In this document: positions 9,061-18,068 of the stretch, piece after piece
Position numbering within the stretch: position 1 is the stretch's first letter
Layout of the letters: every line of letters starts with the position of its first letter
Assembly (NCBI GenBank): GCA_018261755.1
Contig: JAGTRJ010000015.1
Location: forward strand, 1 to 64,000
Length of the DNA stretch: 64,000 bases
Direction: 5' to 3'
Source: Burkholderiaceae bacterium
Lineage (GTDB): Bacteria; Pseudomonadota; Gammaproteobacteria; Burkholderiales; Burkholderiaceae_D
Made by a program: the position numbers and the translations under genes
Notes under the pieces: model-generated
What the model saw: only the letters and a program-made list of their open reading frames with translations
Told to the model about the DNA's origin: nothing
The model's database searches: none

Positions 9061-10095
9061 TCAGAATATGCCAGAGGCGGAAAGAATCAAGCGATATTTT
9101 TCCTTGCCTTCGGAACCCTGCTGCAGCGCATCTTCATTCAGCCGTTTCCAAGCCACTTTTTTCACGCCAAAAGCGAAGCTCATGTTGTCCTTGTACACGC
9201 GTATGCCCGGCAGCAAATAAAGGATCTTGCCGCCGGTTGCTTCCTGCCCGATGCCGTTTTCCCTGTCGCGCGCTATCTTCAGGAATTGCGTTTCAAGACT
9301 GAAATCCACCCGCAGCTTTTGCGCCGGATTGGTATAGACGCGGTAGGCCAGGCCAAGGTTCAGCCTGTCTTCGGCGCCGAATTGCGCATCGAAGCCGTTC
9401 GGATGCGCGGTATCGGCACGATAGCGGTATTTGAGAAAGCGGATGGTCGAAAGTTCGGTGTTGAAAGTCAGATTCGACGACAGCATTTTGGTGGCGGTGA
9501 AACCGACCGACCAGTCCGGCTTGCCGAAACTGGTCGATTTGCCTGGGTCGATGTTACCTTCGCGGTTTTTCAGGTTCGGATTGCCGCTTGGCAGGCTGCC
9601 GCCGCCATATACGGTGAAATGCCAGTCTTCGAGGTCGTCCAGGCTTTCATTCGCTGGCACCAGCCTGAATCCCTTGTCATATTTGAAGCCGATCTGCCCC
9701 ATCAGCGACATGTCGGCCAAGCCGCTAGTGTTGAATTTCGGTGTGGCGGCGCCGGCCGGTTCAGCCGTGTCGATCTTGCGGTTATAGGGTGCGAAGGCGT
9801 AGGCCGAAAACCATGGGGTGAAACCGTAACCGACGCCAGCCATCCAGAACTGGTTGTAATTGACCTGCGTGTCGGACGGGTTGACCGATTTGAACCTGGC
9901 ATGGTCGAGTTTGGCGTAGAGCAGCACTTTTCCTTCCGGCAGCACGGCGGAGCTGGCTGATTCGACTGGCGCGCCAGGTCCTTCAAGTGCGGCGGCGCCC
10001 ACGCCGGCGACACCGTGATGTGCATAAGCTGCAGGAGCGACAAAGAGGGCAATCCAGGCCGCCATGTACATGCAATTCCTGGACGATGGGTTCAT
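9061..10095 (-). CDS. Outer-membrane beta-barrel protein in the nickel uptake operon
   Basis: A 344-residue exported protein. A hydrophobic signal ending in PAAYA precedes a His-His-Gly mature start. The body alternates polar and aromatic residues in beta-strand fashion and ends in Phe (SASGIF), as outer-membrane barrels do. It resembles barrels annotated as transporter or MetA-pathway-of-phenol-degradation family, but here it lies inside the nik operon. I infer a role in Ni passage across the outer membrane, which is untested. The ATG at 10095 overlaps the upstream stop (ATGA). A GTG at 10110 is an alternative start. Confidence 0.65.
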   Translation of the reverse strand: MNPSSRNCMYMAAWIALFVAPAAYAHHGVAGVGAAALEGPGAPVESASSAVLPEGKVLLYAKLDHARFKSVNPSDTQVNYNQFWMAGVGYGFTPWFSAYAFAPYNRKIDTAEPAGAATPKFNTSGLADMSLMGQIGFKYDKGFRLVPANESLDDLEDWHFTVYGGGSLPSGNPNLKNREGNIDPGKSTSFGKPDWSVGFTATKMLSSNLTFNTELSTIRFLKYRYRADTAHPNGFDAQFGAEDRLNLGLAYRVYTNPAQKLRVDFSLETQFLKIARDRENGIGQEATGGKILYLLPGIRVYKDNMSFAFGVKKVAWKRLNEDALQQGSEGKEKYRLILSASGIF

Positions 10096-10526
10096 TTTTT
10101 TCTTATCCACAATTGGTACAGGCCGAAACCGCCAAGCAGCAGCGACAGGCCGAGCAGCAACAGGCTGGAGCGCGCAGGCGCATCAGCGGGAGCGGGGCCG
10201 GCAGCGGCGATGGCTGGCGTGTCGAAAGTCAGGCTGACGCCGTGGCCGTCTGGGGTGTAAGCCTTAAACTTCCATCGTTTTGCCTCGCCAGGGATGAAGA
10301 CGGCGCGTCCCTGTGCATCGGTGCGGCCGACTTGCGCCGGGATTTCCGCGCCTTCCGGCGTGGCTTCGAACGCTTCAAAGGCGAACGGGTTGCCGTCGGC
10401 ATATTTGAGCTGGACGATCACGGCGCCGCCCGTTGCTACGGTGGGCTGCACTTCATGCGCGCTTGCTGGCATGACTGCGAGCATCAACCACAGTAGTAAA
10501 AATCCCGAAAGTATCTGCCGCCTCAT
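10092..10526 (-). CDS. nikL: NikL-like periplasmic/membrane accessory protein of the nickel transporter
   Basis: A 144-residue protein with a signal peptide ending near AVMPASAHE, a small beta-sandwich-like domain, an Ala/Pro-rich linker and one C-terminal membrane helix followed by a WIRKK positive end. This architecture and its place before nikM fit NikL, which replaces NikN in some proteobacterial Ni transporters (NikKMLQO type). The start overlaps the nikK-like stop by 4 bp. The family assignment rests on architecture and context, not on a distinctive motif. Confidence 0.6.
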   Translation of the reverse strand: MRRQILSGFLLLWLMLAVMPASAHEVQPTVATGGAVIVQLKYADGNPFAFEAFEATPEGAEIPAQVGRTDAQGRAVFIPGEAKRWKFKAYTPDGHGVSLTFDTPAIAAAGPAPADAPARSSLLLLGLSLLLGGFGLYQLWIRKK

Positions 10527-11215
10527 TTCGGCAACTCAAACTGAAGCGCCGTGGCGCGGAGCAGTGTGTCGGCCTTGCCATCGTTCAGCGGCGTTTCCAG
10601 ACTGGCGGCAATCAGTTGCACGCCGCCGTGGCGGATGCGCACGGAAGCTGTGCCATCCGCGCCACTGGTACCGCGCGTGTCGCCTTGATAGGCCACCGGC
10701 ACGCCCGCTTTGGGTTTGCCGTTTTCTGTCACCAGTACAGTGATTTTGTCATTGATGCCCAGCTTGAACGGATCGCTTTGCGGCGTGATTTCCAGCCCCT
10801 TGCCCAAAGGTTTGGCGCTGGCGGCGGTCCATTTGTCGATGCGCTTGACGGTTTCTTCCGATTTCCAGCTTTTCAGCACGCCGGCCACTCCGGTCTTGGG
10901 CGTATTTTTTGTTTCCCAGGTAGTTTTGGTCCAGTAGCCGCTGGAAAGTGCTACCAGCACCGCCGCGCAATCGCCAGAAAACTTAACCGGGTACGTCTTG
11001 CTGGTTGAAACTGGTTTCACGCCGCCGGCCGGCCTGACACACAGTGCGCTTTTGACGATGGCGGCATCATAAGGCACGACTGCCGCGCCGGCATGGGCGG
11101 AGTGGGCGTGTCCCTGATACAGCACATGGTTGCTGCCTTGCTTGCTGAGCCATAAATCGTGCGCCAGTGCTTGACATGCATACAGCCCAAGCAGCAGTGG
11201 AATGGTGTGTCGCAT
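10523..11215 (-). CDS. nikK: NikK-like periplasmic protein (DUF4198)
   Basis: A 230-residue exported protein. The signal peptide ends in ACQALA and the mature protein begins HDLWLSKQG, the typical AHDLWL start of DUF4198 proteins. A second segment (GKPKAGVPVAYQGDTRGTSGADG) is the carboxypeptidase-regulatory-like repeat seen in this family. These proteins often accompany Ni transporters and are called NikK in the NikKMLQO arrangement. The mature His and the HAHSAHAG stretch near residue 36 could bind metal. First gene of the transporter operon, with its own candidate promoter upstream. Confidence 0.65.
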   Translation of the reverse strand: MRHTIPLLLGLYACQALAHDLWLSKQGSNHVLYQGHAHSAHAGAAVVPYDAAIVKSALCVRPAGGVKPVSTSKTYPVKFSGDCAAVLVALSSGYWTKTTWETKNTPKTGVAGVLKSWKSEETVKRIDKWTAASAKPLGKGLEITPQSDPFKLGINDKITVLVTENGKPKAGVPVAYQGDTRGTSGADGTASVRIRHGGVQLIAASLETPLNDGKADTLLRATALQFELPK

Positions 11216-11243
11216 GATGAACGATGGATTCAGTTGGACAACC

Positions 11244-11292
11244 GTATGAAGAAAATTGAATTGATATTACGCTTGTGGCGTGGCGGGCGCAA
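11244..11292 (-). promoter_or_regulatory. Candidate nikK promoter with overlapping NikR-like operator
   Basis: Read on the minus strand, TTGCGC (11292-11287) and TAATAT (11269-11264) are separated by 17 bp and form a plausible sigma-70 promoter for nikK, which starts at 11215. Overlapping the -10 and running downstream is an imperfect dyad, GTAATA-N15-TCATAC (11270-11244). It resembles the GTATGA-N16-TCATAC operator of E. coli NikR but has a spacer one base shorter and a degenerate half site. The nikR gene immediately upstream makes NikR the natural candidate repressor. Confidence 0.4.
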
Positions 11293-11451
11293 TGCAATTC
11301 GAGGCCGGTGTTGTGAGCAAACAAAAAAAATCACACGGACGGTAACGTCAATCCAGCGGGTGGTGAACTGAGCGGGAGGGTAAAGATCGCTCGATCAGAC
11401 GGGCTATGCCGTAGCTCGAATCGGCCGCAGCGCGTGGATGATTGCAGCGGC

Positions 11452-11907
11452 TCAGCTGTGCGGATGGACGTGCTTATGTCCGGCATGGGTGGCTTTGTTC
11501 GACTTGATGTCTGCCGGCACGATGTGCACGTTGCCATGACGGACGCCGGTTTGCGCCACGATGGCATCGGCGCAGACGCGGACGATATCGATCCTGCCTC
11601 TCAAAAACAGCATTTCCATGCAGTTGTCGTGATCGAGATGTATGTGCTGGGACGAAATGATCACATCGTGGTGATCGTGCTGTATTTTCGTCAGACGGTT
11701 CGCCAGTTGTCGCTCATGGTGATTGTAGATATAGGTCACCGTTGCCACGCACCACGTGGCCTTGCCGTGGCTCATAACCGCCTGGCCCAGTTCCTTGCGC
11801 ACCAGATCGCGGAATGCCTCCGATCGGTTCAGGTAGCCTTTTTGCTGCACCAGCTGGTCAAACGCAGCCGCCAGGTCATCTTCAACGGAAATGGTTATGC
11901 GTCGCAT
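11452..11907 (-). CDS. nikR: Nickel-responsive regulator NikR
   Basis: A 151-residue ribbon-helix-helix repressor. The DNA-binding strand is MRRITISVEDDLAAAFD. The C-terminal ACT-type domain carries the Ni-site pattern as HIHLDHDNC, matching His87/His89/Cys95 of E. coli NikR, with the partner His in the QHDHHD stretch. The start is the ATG at 11907 after a GGAG site (an upstream in-frame codon at 11925 is less likely). The C-terminal tail is unusually His-rich (HAGHKHVHPHS). It precedes the transporter operon by 236 bp and probably controls it. Confidence 0.93.
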   Translation of the reverse strand: MRRITISVEDDLAAAFDQLVQQKGYLNRSEAFRDLVRKELGQAVMSHGKATWCVATVTYIYNHHERQLANRLTKIQHDHHDVIISSQHIHLDHDNCMEMLFLRGRIDIVRVCADAIVAQTGVRHGNVHIVPADIKSNKATHAGHKHVHPHS

Positions 11908-12212
11908 GGTAGCTCCAAGGGGCAAGAAAATTCAATGACGATGATAATGACACTGCCGGATTCAGTTGTCACCCTCAAGCGTTGGATTTCTTGCATATCG
12001 CTGTTGCCGAGAGAAGTTGGTGCTCTGTATCGAAATTTATACAGGTCTCACATACACCAGATACAGTATTCGGTCAGGCTGTTATGCTTTCTTCTGGATG
12101 CCGGATGTGGATGGGGCAGCATTGCGATTCAAGGCCATCTTCACCGCGCGCAGAAAATGGCTGCCAGCAACCGGCTGGCGCCAGTCGAAATCCGTTCATG
12201 GTGCCAGTTTTG
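11908..12212. other. Intergenic region between divergent nikR and TPR gene
   Basis: About 305 bp without a supported gene, containing the promoters of nikR (leftwards) and the TPR gene (rightwards). One imperfect inverted repeat, TGACA-N14-TGTCA at 11948-11971, lies 41 bp before nikR and could be a regulator site. Nothing else of note was seen. Confidence 0.35.
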
Positions 12213-13598
12213 ATGACATACGATCCCGGCCATCCCCGGCAAGAAGATGCCGAAGTTTTATTTTTGCTAGGCAACAGCCGTCTGGAAAATGGCGATTACG
12301 GCGGGGCGGAAGCCTGTTTTCGCGAGGCGCTCCAGCTTGAGCCTCAGTGCGCCGAGGCGTGCGCCAATCTGGCTCTGATGCTGGAACGGCGCGGTACGAT
12401 CGATGAGGCCGAAGCCTGTTACCGGCAGGCGCTGGCGCTTAACCCCGAAATGGCAGGGTGCCTGAGCAATCTGGGGAATCTGCTGGTGAACCAGAAACGC
12501 CTGGGCGAGGCCGAGCAGGCGTATCTGCGGACGCTGGAATTTGCGCCAGAATGGCCGGTGGCGTGGACGCATCTGGGCGCGCTATATGCTTCGATGCAGC
12601 GGGAGAACGAGGCGGAACGCTGCCATCGCCGCGCGATCGAGATTGACCCGGGCTATGCTACCGCGCGCTTCAACCTGAGCTATCTGCTGCTGCGGCAGGG
12701 ACGTTTCGACGAAGGGTGGCAATGCCTGGACGCGCGCGACTGGTATGCGAAGCTGGCTGCGTTGGTGCCATGTCCGCGCTGGCAGGGCGAGGCGCTGGCG
12801 GGCAAGTCGCTGCTGATCGGTTTTGAAGCCGGGCATGGCGACATGATCCAGCTTTGCCGCTATGTGCCGTTGCTGAAGGCGCAGGGCGCGGCGCGGGTCG
12901 ATCTGCTTTGTCATCCCGGTCTGGTGAGGCTGTTTGAAACGCTGGACGGCGTTGATGATGTCCGTTCCTGCGCCGAGGATTTGCCGGCTGCCGGCTGGCA
13001 TTTCTGGACGCCGCCGTTCAGCATCCCGTTTCATCTCAAGACACGGCTGGAGACCATTCCGGCGAAGCTGCCTTATCTGCACGCCGATGCGGCGCGTGCC
13101 GAACAATGGCGCCAGCGGCTGCCGGCAGGCGGTCTGCGGGTCGGTCTCGCATGGAAAGGCAATCCGCTATACGAAAATGATGCCGACCGTTCATTGCCGA
13201 ATTTGAATCTGCTGTCGCCGTTGCGCGACGTGCCCGGAATGCAATTCATCAGCCTGCAAAAGGGCGCCGGCGAAGGCGAGACGGAACAATTCGCGGCTGA
13301 ATGGCCACTGTGCAATTTCGGTCCCGAGCTTGAGGATTTCGCCGATACCGCCGGGTTGATAGCGAATCTGGATCTGGTGATCAGTGTCGATACGGCGGTG
13401 GCGCATCTGGCGGGCGCGCTGGGCAAACGCTGCTGGCTGCTGCTGCCGGATTACATGACCGACTGGCGCTGGCTGACCGGTCGTGACGATACGCCATGGT
13501 ATCCGGGCGTGACGCGGCTTTTTCGCCAGTCGCAGAAGCGCGACTGGGCGGAAACGATCGCGCAGGTCAAGTTGGCGCTCGAACGTCTTCCACCCTAA
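12213..13598 (+). CDS. TPR protein with C-terminal glycosyltransferase (GT9/GT41-like) domain
   Basis: A 461-residue protein. At least four tetratricopeptide repeats fill about residues 10-180, each with the A-E-x-C/A-Y/F-R-x-A-L pattern (for example EACYRQALALNP). The C-terminal half ends in ISVDTAVAHLAGALGKR and LLLPDYMTDWRW, typical of the family 9/41-like glycosyltransferase fold often fused to TPRs. A protein-glycosylation or surface-sugar role is possible but unproven. The start is uncertain: the ATG at 12213 and one at 12198 both lack a clear ribosome site. It is a single gene flanked by nikR and repeat copy A. Confidence 0.75.
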   Translation: MTYDPGHPRQEDAEVLFLLGNSRLENGDYGGAEACFREALQLEPQCAEACANLALMLERRGTIDEAEACYRQALALNPEMAGCLSNLGNLLVNQKRLGEAEQAYLRTLEFAPEWPVAWTHLGALYASMQRENEAERCHRRAIEIDPGYATARFNLSYLLLRQGRFDEGWQCLDARDWYAKLAALVPCPRWQGEALAGKSLLIGFEAGHGDMIQLCRYVPLLKAQGAARVDLLCHPGLVRLFETLDGVDDVRSCAEDLPAAGWHFWTPPFSIPFHLKTRLETIPAKLPYLHADAARAEQWRQRLPAGGLRVGLAWKGNPLYENDADRSLPNLNLLSPLRDVPGMQFISLQKGAGEGETEQFAAEWPLCNFGPELEDFADTAGLIANLDLVISVDTAVAHLAGALGKRCWLLLPDYMTDWRWLTGRDDTPWYPGVTRLFRQSQKRDWAETIAQVKLALERLPP

Positions 13599-13605
13599 AT
13601 TTGCG

Positions 13606-13680
13606 GGGGGTATATGGCAAAAATACCCGGCTGGGCCACATATTCTCCGGCGGCATGAAATACAGGTGGGTGTATTTTCA
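13606..13680 (+). repeat. Dispersed intergenic repeat, copy A (short form)
   Basis: First of seven related elements in this window, between the convergent ends of the TPR gene and hslU. It opens with GGGTATATGGCAAAAATACCC, an inverted repeat of GGGTAT with ATACCC. It then has the family core GGCTGGGCCACAT and GAAATACAGG, and ends near TGTATTTTC. The 3' hairpin module of the long copies is absent. The final GCCGG run just outside may pair with upstream CCGGC. Confidence 0.7.
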
Positions 13681-13697
13681 TGCCGGAAAACAGGCGT

Positions 13698-15035
13698 TTA
13701 CAGCACGTAGCGCGACAGATCCTCGTTCACCGCCAGCGCATCCAGCCGTTCGTTCACATAGGCGGCGTCGATCACGATCGTCTTGCCCTGCGATTCGGTG
13801 GCCGAAAATGAAATTTCTTCCAGCAGCTTTTCCATCACCGTGTACAGCCGGCGCGCGCCGATGTTTTCGGTGCGCTCGTTGACCGAATACGCGATTTCCG
13901 CCAGCCGCTGGATGCCATCGTCGGCAAACTCGATTGTCACCTCTTCGGTCGACAGCAGCGCTTCGTACTGCGTGGTCAGACAGGCATCGGTGCTGGTCAG
14001 GATGCGCTTGAAATCGTCGATCGACAGCGATTCCAGTTCGACCCGGATCGGGAAGCGCCCCTGCAGTTCCGGAATCAGATCGGACGGTTTCGACAGGTGG
14101 AACGCGCCCGAGGCGATGAACAGGATGTGGTCGGTTTTGACCATGCCGTACTTGGTATTGACCGTCGTGCCCTCGACCAGCGGCAGCAGATCGCGCTGCA
14201 CGCCGGCGCGCGACACATCGGCACCGCTGGTTTCAGCGCGGCCGGTGATCTTGTCTACTTCATCCAGAAACACGATCCCGTTCTGTTCGACATTCGCGAT
14301 TGCCTTCTGCTTCAGCTCATCTTCGTTCACCAGCTTCGCCGCTTCCTCGTCGATCAGGATTTTCATCGCGTCGGCAATCTTCATCTTGCGCGATTTCTTG
14401 CGTCCGCTGCCCAGTCCGGAAAACATCGATTTGATTTGCTCGGTCATTTCTTCCATGCCCGGCGGCGCCATGATTTCCATCGTCGGCGCAGCTTCGGCCA
14501 CTTCGATTTCAATTTCCTTGTCGTCGAGCGATCCTTCGCGCAGGCGCTTGCGGAAAGTCTGGCGCGCGACGTTGCCGGACGTTTCGGCCGGCGTCGGGCT
14601 GGCATTGAAGCCGAAGTCGCGCGGTTGCGGCACCAGTATATCCAGCACGCGCTCCTCGGCCGCGTCGACCGCCTTGGCGCGCACCTTCTTCATTTCCGCT
14701 TCGCGCGTCTGCTTGATGCCGATTTCGGCCAGATCGCGGATGATGGTATCGACATCGCGGCCGACATAGCCGACCTCGGTAAACTTGGTCGCTTCGATCT
14801 TGATGAATGGCGCATCGGCCAGCCGCGCCAGACGGCGCGCGATCTCGGTTTTGCCGACGCCGGTCGGGCCGATCATCAGGATATTCTTCGGCGTGATTTC
14901 ATGCCGCAGCGGTTCGGCCACCTGCTGGCGGCGCCAGCGGTTGCGCAAGGCGATCGCCACCGCGCGCTTGGCCTTGCCCTGGCCGACCACATGCTTGTCC
15001 AGTTCAACGACGATTTCTTTCGGAGTCAGGTTCAT
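13698..15035 (-). CDS. hslU: ATP-dependent protease ATPase subunit HslU
   Basis: The 445-residue AAA+ unfoldase that feeds the HslV peptidase (ClpYQ protease, cytoplasm, heat-shock protein turnover). Walker A is GPTGVGKT (56-63) and Walker B is VFLDEVDK at about 252. The I-domain lies between them. The C-terminus ends in SRYVL, the tail that inserts into HslV to activate it. The start is the ATG at 15035, 5 bp after the hslV stop. Candidate heat-shock control by the RpoH encoded at 58791 is expected from the family but no promoter was identified. Confidence 0.96.
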   Translation of the reverse strand: MNLTPKEIVVELDKHVVGQGKAKRAVAIALRNRWRRQQVAEPLRHEITPKNILMIGPTGVGKTEIARRLARLADAPFIKIEATKFTEVGYVGRDVDTIIRDLAEIGIKQTREAEMKKVRAKAVDAAEERVLDILVPQPRDFGFNASPTPAETSGNVARQTFRKRLREGSLDDKEIEIEVAEAAPTMEIMAPPGMEEMTEQIKSMFSGLGSGRKKSRKMKIADAMKILIDEEAAKLVNEDELKQKAIANVEQNGIVFLDEVDKITGRAETSGADVSRAGVQRDLLPLVEGTTVNTKYGMVKTDHILFIASGAFHLSKPSDLIPELQGRFPIRVELESLSIDDFKRILTSTDACLTTQYEALLSTEEVTIEFADDGIQRLAEIAYSVNERTENIGARRLYTVMEKLLEEISFSATESQGKTIVIDAAYVNERLDALAVNEDLSRYVL

Positions 15036-15040
15036 GGCAT

Positions 15041-15577
15041 TCAATCCAGGGTTTCGATGATGTGGGACATGTTGGTGTAAATGCACAATTCGCCCGCAAT
15101 CGCCAGCGATTTGGCCACGATCTCGGCCGGCGCCATGTCGGTATTGCGCTGCAAGGCCAGCGCGGCCGATTGCGCGTACGAACCGCCGGAGCCGATGGCG
15201 CCGACGCCTTCTTCCGGCTCCAGCACGTCGCCGTTGCCGGTAATCACCAGCGTGCAGGTCTTGTCCGCCACCAGCAGCATCGCTTCGAGGCGGCGCAGCA
15301 TGCGGTCGGTGCGCCAGTCCTTCGCCAGCTCGACCGAGGCGCGCATCAGGTTGCCCTGGTGTTTTTCCAGCTTGGCCTCGAACCGTTCAAGCAGCGTGAA
15401 CGCATCCGCCGTGCCGCCGGCAAAACCGGCCAGCACGCGGCCGTGATACAGCTTCCTGACCTTGCGCGCGCTGCCTTTCATCACGATGTTGCCGAGCGTG
15501 ACCTGGCCATCGCCGCCGAGCGCGACCGTTTCGCCGCGCCGCACCGACAGGATGGTCGTGCCGTGAAATTGTTCCAT
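15041..15577 (-). CDS. hslV: ATP-dependent protease peptidase subunit HslV
   Basis: A 178-residue proteasome-beta-like threonine peptidase. The N-terminal MEQFHG is presumably trimmed to expose the catalytic Thr of TTILSVRRG. The GDGQVTLG and [10 protein letters not shown] segments are family hallmarks. Gene order hslV-hslU with a 5 bp gap indicates one operon. The region upstream to rep (15578-15708) must hold both divergent promoters. Confidence 0.96.
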   Translation of the reverse strand: MEQFHGTTILSVRRGETVALGGDGQVTLGNIVMKGSARKVRKLYHGRVLAGFAGGTADAFTLLERFEAKLEKHQGNLMRASVELAKDWRTDRMLRRLEAMLLVADKTCTLVITGNGDVLEPEEGVGAIGSGGSYAQSAALALQRNTDMAPAEIVAKSLAIAGELCIYTNMSHIIETLD

Positions 15578-15708
15578 GGGTTCCCCGGAAAAGAGTTTTT
15601 TGAAGAAGTAATCCTACCTTAATGGGGGCGGTGCGGCCAAATGCAAGGGCCAGATGGTTGTCATGCCGTGCTGCTACAATGCCCACCTTTGTTTCTGCCG
15701 TACCCGCC

Positions 15709-17757
15709 ATGCCGCATTCGTCCATCATGAACCAACCGCAACGCGAAGCCGTGCGCTACATCGACGGCCCCTGTCTGGTGCTGGCGGGCGCGGGTTCGGG
15801 CAAGACGCGGGTGATCACGCAGAAAATCACGCATCTGATCGAGCAGTGCGGCTACGACCCGAAAAACATCGCCGCGCTGACCTTCACCAACAAGGCGGCG
15901 GCCGAGATGCAGGAGCGGGTGGGCAAGCTGCTGAAGGAACCGAAGCAGGCGAAGGCGCTGACGGTGTCGACCTTCCATTCGCTCGGGGTGAAAATCCTGC
16001 GACAGGAAGCGAAGGAGCTGGGGCTGAAGAACAGCTTTTCGATCATGGACAGCGCCGACTGCTTCGCGCTGGTGCAGGATCTGGCGGTCACTACCGACAA
16101 GCAACTGATCCGGCGCATCCAGAACGCGATTTCGCTGTGGAAGAATGCGCTCGCGTCGCCCGATGCGGCGCTGAAGGCGGCGGTTGATGACGACGAAGCG
16201 CAGGCGGCGCGCATCTACCGCAATTACCTCGCCACCCTGTCCGCTTACCAGGCGGTCGATTTCGACGACCTGATCCGGCTGCCGGTCGAGCTGTTCCGCG
16301 CGCATGAAGCGGTGCGCGACCGCTGGCAGCGCCGCTTGCGCTACCTGCTGATCGACGAATATCAGGATACCAATACCTGCCAGTACGAACTGGTGAAACT
16401 GCTGGCGACCGGCCCGGGCAAGAAGCCGATGTTCACCGCCGTCGGCGACGACGATCAGGCGATTTACGCCTGGCGCGGCGCGACGATCGAAAACCTGAAG
16501 CAGTTGCAGACCGATTTCCCCGACTTGCAGGTGATCAAGCTGGAACAGAACTACCGTTCCAGCACGCGTATTCTGCAGGCGGCCAATGCCGTCATCGGCA
16601 ATAACCCGAAGCTGTTCGAAAAAACGCTGTGGTCCGAGCATGGGCTGGGCGACCCGGTGACGGTGGTGGCGATGAACGACGATGAGCACGAGGCCGAGCA
16701 GGTGGCGATGCTGCTGTCGGCGCACCGGTTCGAGCGGCGGGCGAAATTTTCCGACTACGCGGTGCTGTACCGCGGCAACCATCAGGCGCGCATGGTCGAG
16801 CAGGCGCTGCGGCGCGAGCGGATTCCGTACACGGTCTCAGGCGGGCAGAGCTTTTTCGACCGGGCCGAGATTAAGGATCTGGTCAGCTACCTGCGGCTGA
16901 TCGCCAATGGTGACGACGATCCGGCTTTCATCCGCGCCATCACCACGCCCAAGCGCGGCGTCGGGCAGGCGACACTGGAAGCGCTCGGCACCGTCGCCGG
17001 CCAGTGGCAATGCTCGCTGTTCGAAGCGGTGTACAAGGGCGGAATCGAAGCCAAGTTGCCGGAGCGGCAATTGCGGCCGCTGCGCGAGTTCTGCGATTTC
17101 ATCAACCAGATCGAGGCGCGCGCCAGCCGTCCGTCCGGCCGGGGCGATGATGCGGCCGAACTGCTGGACGAGATGATGAAAGAGATCCAGTACGAAGCGC
17201 ACCTGTACAACACCTTCGACGAGCGGCAGGCGAAGGAAAAATGGCAGAACGTGCTGGAATTCACCGGTTGGCTGAAGGAAAAGGCCAAAGGCGGCAAGGC
17301 GGGCGACGGCGAGGAAAAGAACCTGCTGGAGCTGACGCAGATGGTGGCGCTGATGACGATGCTCGAAGGGCGCGACGAGGAGCCGGACGCGGTGCGGCTG
17401 TCCACCTTGCACGCATCGAAGGGGCTGGAATATCCGCACGTGTTCCTGATCGGGGTCGAGGAAGGCATCCTGCCGCACAAGGGTGATCCGGATGCGCCGG
17501 TGGAAACGCTGGCGGCGCGGATACAGGAAGAGCGGCGGCTGATGTACGTCGGCATCACGCGCGCGCAGCGCAGCCTGCATGTGAGCTGGTGCAAGAAGCG
17601 CAAGCGCGCGCGCGATACGGTGGTGTGCGAACCGTCGCGCTTCATCGCCGAAATGAAACTGGATGAAGGCGACGCGCGGCCGAAGGAAGAGGAAAAGATC
17701 ACGCCGCAAAACCGGCTGGCGAACCTGAAGGCGCTGCTGAACCGGCCAAAAACCTGA
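15709..17757 (+). CDS. rep: ATP-dependent DNA helicase Rep
   Basis: A 682-residue superfamily 1A 3'-5' helicase. Motif I is AGAGSGKT near residue 25, motif II IDEYQDTN, motif III GDDDQAIYAWRGA and motif VI ITRAQRSLH. The short N-terminus (NQPQREAVRYIDGPCLVLAG) and a length below 700 favour Rep over UvrD, which is encoded separately at 60183-62465. Rep removes proteins ahead of replication forks. The start is placed at 15709; a -10-like TACAAT lies at 15675-15680, so upstream in-frame codons would fall at or before the transcript start. An ATG at 15727 is an alternative. Confidence 0.92.
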   Translation: MPHSSIMNQPQREAVRYIDGPCLVLAGAGSGKTRVITQKITHLIEQCGYDPKNIAALTFTNKAAAEMQERVGKLLKEPKQAKALTVSTFHSLGVKILRQEAKELGLKNSFSIMDSADCFALVQDLAVTTDKQLIRRIQNAISLWKNALASPDAALKAAVDDDEAQAARIYRNYLATLSAYQAVDFDDLIRLPVELFRAHEAVRDRWQRRLRYLLIDEYQDTNTCQYELVKLLATGPGKKPMFTAVGDDDQAIYAWRGATIENLKQLQTDFPDLQVIKLEQNYRSSTRILQAANAVIGNNPKLFEKTLWSEHGLGDPVTVVAMNDDEHEAEQVAMLLSAHRFERRAKFSDYAVLYRGNHQARMVEQALRRERIPYTVSGGQSFFDRAEIKDLVSYLRLIANGDDDPAFIRAITTPKRGVGQATLEALGTVAGQWQCSLFEAVYKGGIEAKLPERQLRPLREFCDFINQIEARASRPSGRGDDAAELLDEMMKEIQYEAHLYNTFDERQAKEKWQNVLEFTGWLKEKAKGGKAGDGEEKNLLELTQMVALMTMLEGRDEEPDAVRLSTLHASKGLEYPHVFLIGVEEGILPHKGDPDAPVETLAARIQEERRLMYVGITRAQRSLHVSWCKKRKRARDTVVCEPSRFIAEMKLDEGDARPKEEEKITPQNRLANLKALLNRPKT

Positions 17758-17764
17758 AAGTGTT

Positions 17765-17886
17765 GTGGGTATATAGCCAAAACATGCCGCCAGGCCACAG
17801 ATTTGCTGGCTGTTTTTGAATACTGGGCGGAGTATATTTTTTTGGCCTTATTGACCGGAAGTTCATTTTGGTCAGTTATTTGGCGG
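17765..17886 (+). repeat. Dispersed intergenic repeat, copy B (long form)
   Basis: Long form of the family, 8 bp after rep. Order of parts: GTGGGTATATAGCCAAAA; a central stem GCCAG (17789-17793) with CTGGC (17806-17810); GAATACTGGGCGGAGTATATTTTT; then a 3' hairpin TGACC (17852-17856) with GGTCA (17870-17874); and TTATTTGGC. The outer GCCAAAA can also pair with TTTTTGGC, so the whole unit could fold as a long imperfect hairpin. The remaining 17887-18068 shows only a -10-like TACAAT at 18034-18039, probably serving slyX. Confidence 0.75.
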
Positions 17887-18068
17887 CTACCTACGCCTGC
17901 AAGCGGCCGCGAGTGGTTGCCGGGCGCGGGCAGGCCTGCGTGGCGGCCGCGCAAACTCCGGGATGTCAGGCGCATCAATGGCCGGATGGCCAGTTTTTGT
18001 CGGCCTGTGTGCGGCGTCAGCCGGCTTCGCGGCTACAATAAGCGTTTTCAGATGTGGCGGAGGCAGCG

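Noticed and set aside
11312-11335. TGTGA-N14-TCACA, CRP-like dyad upstream of nikK
   Set aside because: CRP/FNR-type sites need a six-base (FNR four-base) spacer; 14 is too long.
13606-13680. Repeat copy A as a plain bidirectional terminator
   Set aside because: No T run follows the stems, and sister copies lie in divergent promoter gaps where a terminator makes no sense.
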